A DNA stretch of 64,000 nucleotides from Clostridia bacterium. GTDB lineage: Bacteria > Bacillota > Clostridia > Oscillospirales > Acutalibacteraceae. The notes beneath the pieces were generated by a model that searched no databases, was not told the DNA's origin, and saw nothing but the letters and a program-made list of their open reading frames with translations. Where the stretch lies: NCBI GenBank assembly GCA_017403185.1, contig JAFQON010000011.1, positions 1 to 64,000 on the forward strand, in the 5' to 3' direction. How positions within the stretch are numbered: position 1 is the stretch's first letter; every line of letters begins with the position of its first letter. Of this stretch, positions 61,279 through 64,000 are shown piece by piece. Position numbers and translations under genes: made by a program.

Positions 61279-61284
61279 ATTATA
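61279..61284 (-). promoter_or_regulatory. Candidate -10 element for spoIIA
   Basis: A perfect TATAAT on the minus strand. No good -35 at 17 nt is seen (TTACAA is only 14 nt away), so a sigma-H or activated promoter is possible. Transcription from here would begin inside the folC terminator stem, which would then not form in the spoIIA mRNA. Confidence 0.35.
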
Positions 61285-61311
61285 AAAAAATTGTTGAATT
61301 GTAATACTGAT

Positions 61312-62589
61312 TTAAAAATTAATAAGAATGTCTCTGACTTCGCCCGCAAGGTAAAATGAGCCGCACACAATCAGCGCATCGTCCGACTGCAGAATATTGT
61401 GAGCCGCCGTTATCGCCTTTGAAGGCTCAGGAATATCATAGCAGTTTCTGCAATATGCTTTTGCGTTTTCGGAAAGTTCAGCACTGCTCATTGCTCTGGG
61501 CACATCTGCCTTTGTTGCAATAAATGTATCTGCATAGCGGGCAACCATTGAAAGATATGCCGAAAAATCCTTATCAGCCATCATTGAGCTGACCATAATA
61601 ATCCTTTTGCCGCAAAGATGCTTTTCAATAAAACCAGAGAGCACGGCGGCACAGCCTTCGTTATGACCACCGTCAAGAATCACAACAGGCTTTTTCTTTA
61701 TAAGCTCTGTTCTTGCAGGCATGGCAGATGCCTCAATACCCGTTGCAACTGCTTCATCAGAAATATGAATTCCGAGCCTTGAAAGAGAACGCACAGCCTC
61801 GATTGCGGTGCACGCATTATAAACCATATGCTCACCTGCAAGAGGAAGGGTAAACTCAACACCGTCATACACGGCAACGGTGCCTTCAAGACGCTCTTCA
61901 ACTGTTTTCAAACGGCTCACATCGGGAATTCGCAGCGAATTGCATTTTTCATCGCAGGTTTTTTTGATTATTTCCATTGCATTTTCATCCTGAAAAGGAT
62001 AAGCCACTGTTTCCGCCCCGAACTTGATTATGCCGCATTTTTCTGCTGCGATTTCTTCAATGGTATCGCCGAGAATTGCCGTGTGGTCAAGCGATATGCT
62101 TGTTATAACGCTTACAAAGGGAGCAAGAATTACATTTGTTGAATCAAGCCTTCCGCCAAGGCCGACCTCAAGCACGACAAAATCACACTTTTTCTTTTCA
62201 AAATACAAAAATGCAGCAGCGGTGACAGCCTCAAATTCCGTTGGCTGAATACCCTGAACCGACAGATTATCAATGGCATTCTTCACTTTTTCAACACATT
62301 CGGCAAGCTCGTTCTTTTCAATCATGTTGCCGTTATACTGAATGCGCTCTCTGAAATCGGTTACATACGGTGAAATAAACAGACCGGTATCATACCCGCT
62401 CTTACGAAGAATGTTGGATATCATCGTTGAGGTTGAGCCCTTGCCGTTTGTGCCTGCAACATGAATAACCTTAAGCTTATCCTGAGGGTTGCCGAGCTCA
62501 CGGCAGAGCGCCCGTATGCGCTCCATGCCGGGCTTTATACCGAATTTTTCAAGAGAATGGATATATTCTATTGCTTCGTTACAATTCAT
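61312..62589 (-). CDS. folC: Bifunctional folylpolyglutamate synthase/dihydrofolate synthase
   Basis: 425 residues. It adds glutamate to dihydropteroate and to folates. KVIHVAGTNGKGSTSTMISNIL (P-loop), GLFISPYVTDFRERIQYNG, VLEVGLGGRLDSTNV, SITSISLDHTAILGDTIEEIAAEKCGIIK and ILDGGHNEG are the family signatures. AGGTGG precedes the ATG. It lies 48 nt downstream of valS, the common Clostridial order valS-folC. Confidence 0.95.
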   Translation of the reverse strand: MNCNEAIEYIHSLEKFGIKPGMERIRALCRELGNPQDKLKVIHVAGTNGKGSTSTMISNILRKSGYDTGLFISPYVTDFRERIQYNGNMIEKNELAECVEKVKNAIDNLSVQGIQPTEFEAVTAAAFLYFEKKKCDFVVLEVGLGGRLDSTNVILAPFVSVITSISLDHTAILGDTIEEIAAEKCGIIKFGAETVAYPFQDENAMEIIKKTCDEKCNSLRIPDVSRLKTVEERLEGTVAVYDGVEFTLPLAGEHMVYNACTAIEAVRSLSRLGIHISDEAVATGIEASAMPARTELIKKKPVVILDGGHNEGCAAVLSGFIEKHLCGKRIIMVSSMMADKDFSAYLSMVARYADTFIATKADVPRAMSSAELSENAKAYCRNCYDIPEPSKAITAAHNILQSDDALIVCGSFYLAGEVRDILINF

Positions 62590-62601
62590 TTTTCCACCTG
62601 C

Positions 62602-62630
62602 TAAAAAGACGGCGGGAGCAAGCCCCCGCC
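62602..62630 (-). terminator. Rho-independent terminator of valS
   Basis: A GC-rich stem GGCGGG/CCCGCC (62611-62616 with 62625-62630). On the minus strand it is followed by GTCTTTTTAG. It lies 7 nt beyond the valS stop. Confidence 0.75.
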
Positions 62631-62637
62631 TGATTTA

Positions 62638-64000
62638 TTAACCTAATTTTGCGATGCTTTCTTTAAGCATTGCAATCTTTTCCGAATATTTTGCTGCCTG
62701 CTCACGCTGTGCCGCAACAACATTCGCGGGAGCCTTTGCAACAAAGTTTTCGTTCGAAAGCTTGTTGTTTACAAAGTCAAGATCCTTCTGCACTGCTGCA
62801 AGTTCCTTGTTGAGCCTTGCTTTTTCAGCCTCAAAGTCAACAAGCTCGCCCATGGGAATATAAATCTTTGCGTCCTGAGTAACAATGCAAACCGCACCGT
62901 CAAGCTCAAAAGCATCAGCAACCTCAACCTCGGAAGCACTTGCAAGCTTCTGCATGAATACTCCGCCCTGCTCAAAGGTTGACTTGTGAACGGTTGCAAT
63001 GTAAACCTTTGCCTTCTTTGAAGGAGGAACATTCATTTCAGCTCTGCGGTTACGGATTGCACGAACGGCAGTCATAATTCTTTCCATTTCAGCTTCCTCT
63101 GCTGCAAACGAAAGTGCCTCATCATATTCGGGCCATGCCGAAATCATGATTGATTCGCCGTCATGAGGAATTGTCTGCCAGATTTCTTCTGTGATGAAGG
63201 GCATGAAGGGATGAAGAAGCTTGAGAATCTTATCCATTACCCAAACAAGAACCTGCTTTGCGGTCTGCGCCTCATCGCCGCCCTTCTGAAGACGGATTTT
63301 CGCAATTTCAATATACCAATCGCAGAATACATCCCAGATGAAATCATAAAGCTTTGCGATTGCAACGCCGAGCTCAAACTTATCAAGGTTATCGGTTACT
63401 TCCTTTGCAAGCTTATTTACAAGGCTGATAACCCACTTATCTTCAAGTGCAAGATTTGCGGGAAGCTCGCAGGGAATTTCATCATCACCGATATTCATAA
63501 GAATAAATCTTGACGCATTCCAGAGCTTGTTTGCGAAGTTACGGCTTGCACTTACCTTTTCATCGGAGAAACGCATATCGTTACCGGGGCTGTTACCCGT
63601 TGCAAGAGTAAGTCTGAGAGCATCAGCACCGTACTGATCAATAATTTCAAGCGGATCAATGCCGTTGCCGAGTGACTTTGACATTTTTCTGCCGAGAGCA
63701 TCTCTCACAAGACCGTGGATAAGAACGGTGTTGAAGGGAACCTGACCTGTGTATTCAAGAGCAGAGAATATCATACGGCTTACCCAGAAACCGATGATAT
63801 CATAGCCTGTAACAAGTGTGCTTGTGGGATAATAGTGCTTGAGGTCCTCTGTTTCATCGGGCCAGCCGAGAGTTGAGAACGGCCAGAGAGCGGATGAGAA
63901 CCATGTATCAAGAGTGTCGCCGTCCTGCTCAATATTCTTACTCGAGCAGTGCGGGCAGCAATCAATATCTGTCTTTGAAACGGTAGTCATGCCGCAATCG
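62638..64000 (-). CDS. valS: Valyl-tRNA synthetase, C-terminal part (cut by window edge)
   Basis: At least 454 residues visible; the N-terminal half lies beyond the window. It charges tRNA-Val. The class I KMSKS loop (GRKMSKSLGNGIDPLEII), DTWFSSALWPFSTLGWP, the anticodon-binding helical domain (NFANKLWNASRFIL, FCDWYIEIAK, LLHPFMPFITEEIWQ) and the C-terminal coiled coil (AEKARLNKELAAVQKDLDFVNNKL) identify ValRS. The reading frame is still open at base 64000, so no start is reported. Confidence 0.97.
   Translation of the reverse strand, partial: DCGMTTVSKTDIDCCPHCSSKNIEQDGDTLDTWFSSALWPFSTLGWPDETEDLKHYYPTSTLVTGYDIIGFWVSRMIFSALEYTGQVPFNTVLIHGLVRDALGRKMSKSLGNGIDPLEIIDQYGADALRLTLATGNSPGNDMRFSDEKVSASRNFANKLWNASRFILMNIGDDEIPCELPANLALEDKWVISLVNKLAKEVTDNLDKFELGVAIAKLYDFIWDVFCDWYIEIAKIRLQKGGDEAQTAKQVLVWVMDKILKLLHPFMPFITEEIWQTIPHDGESIMISAWPEYDEALSFAAEEAEMERIMTAVRAIRNRRAEMNVPPSKKAKVYIATVHKSTFEQGGVFMQKLASASEVEVADAFELDGAVCIVTQDAKIYIPMGELVDFEAEKARLNKELAAVQKDLDFVNNKLSNENFVAKAPANVVAAQREQAAKYSEKIAMLKESIAKLG

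Overview
The window comes from an endospore-forming Gram-positive bacterium of class Clostridia, most likely an uncultured gut member of the Oscillospirales/Ruminococcaceae. The evidence is a complete spoIIAA-spoIIAB-sigF operon, spoIIID, a SPOCS/LysM spore-coat-type protein, the queA-tgt-yajC-TIGR04086 gene order, an Fe-S serine dehydratase pair, many carbohydrate-active enzymes, strong AGGAGG-type ribosome sites and consensus sigma-A promoters. The assignment is inferred from gene content; no rRNA or tRNA gene is present.

Layout. 1-0.58 kb: non-coding, repeat-like DNA. 0.6-7.1 kb (minus): an XRE regulator, then a run of GNAT protein, unknown 403-residue protein, CMP-KDO synthetase, Asp-box sialidase-like protein and a polytopic membrane protein. 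7.2-13 kb (plus): two neutral-ceramidase-family proteins, a glycosidase pseudogene with its centre deleted, and an Fe-S aldo/keto reductase. 13-16.4 kb (minus): a B12-binding radical SAM protein and a secreted beta-helix (GH28-like) protein. 16.6-19.3 kb (plus): a CrtI-like flavoprotein coupled to a 2Fe-2S reductase. 19.5-26.3 kb (minus): an eight-gene envelope operon (two lipoproteins, DUF6935, TPM and zinc-ribbon proteins). A membrane-anchored LuxR-type regulator is divergent from it, and repeated operator-like sites lie between them. 27.6-34.5 kb: GH5 (endoglycoceramidase-like), GH43, an EEP-family hydrolase, a circularly permuted GH3 and a second sialidase-like protein. 34.5-39.9 kb: a CrtO-like acyltransferase, sdaAB-sdaAA, an amidase, spoIIID, an inositol-dehydrogenase-like enzyme and a lipoprotein. 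39.5-42.7 kb: yajC-tgt-queA. 42.8-46.1 kb: asd-dapA-dapB-ACT (lysine/diaminopimelate). 46.1-49 kb: an atypical sigma factor with a zinc-finger partner, an unannotated 45-codon gene with its own promoter and terminator, and the SPOCS/LysM protein. 49.2-59.7 kb: a PC4-like protein, an MFS transporter with a Gfo/Idh enzyme, an SPFH/zinc-ribbon protein, a third sialidase-like protein, a solute-binding lipoprotein, an SDR carrying a C-terminal zinc-knuckle remnant, and a DapA/NanA-family lyase. 59.8-64 kb: sigF-spoIIAB-spoIIAA, folC and the C-terminal part of valS.

How the genes work together. Three themes stand out. First, glycan and lipid foraging: three Asp-box proteins, a lyase of the DapA/NanA family, GH3/GH5/GH43/GH28, two ceramidase-like hydrolases and an endoglycoceramidase-like GH5 could together strip glycosphingolipids and related host or dietary conjugates. 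Second, an envelope-stress module resembling Bacillus subtilis ydjGHI: a zinc-ribbon membrane protein plus a TPM protein in one operon, with an SPFH/zinc-ribbon protein about 27 kb away and no PspA in view. It appears to be controlled by the adjacent membrane LuxR protein. Third, sporulation genes with notable control signals, above all a hairpin that covers the spoIIID ribosome site but would be excluded from a transcript starting at the sigma-E-like promoter inside it.
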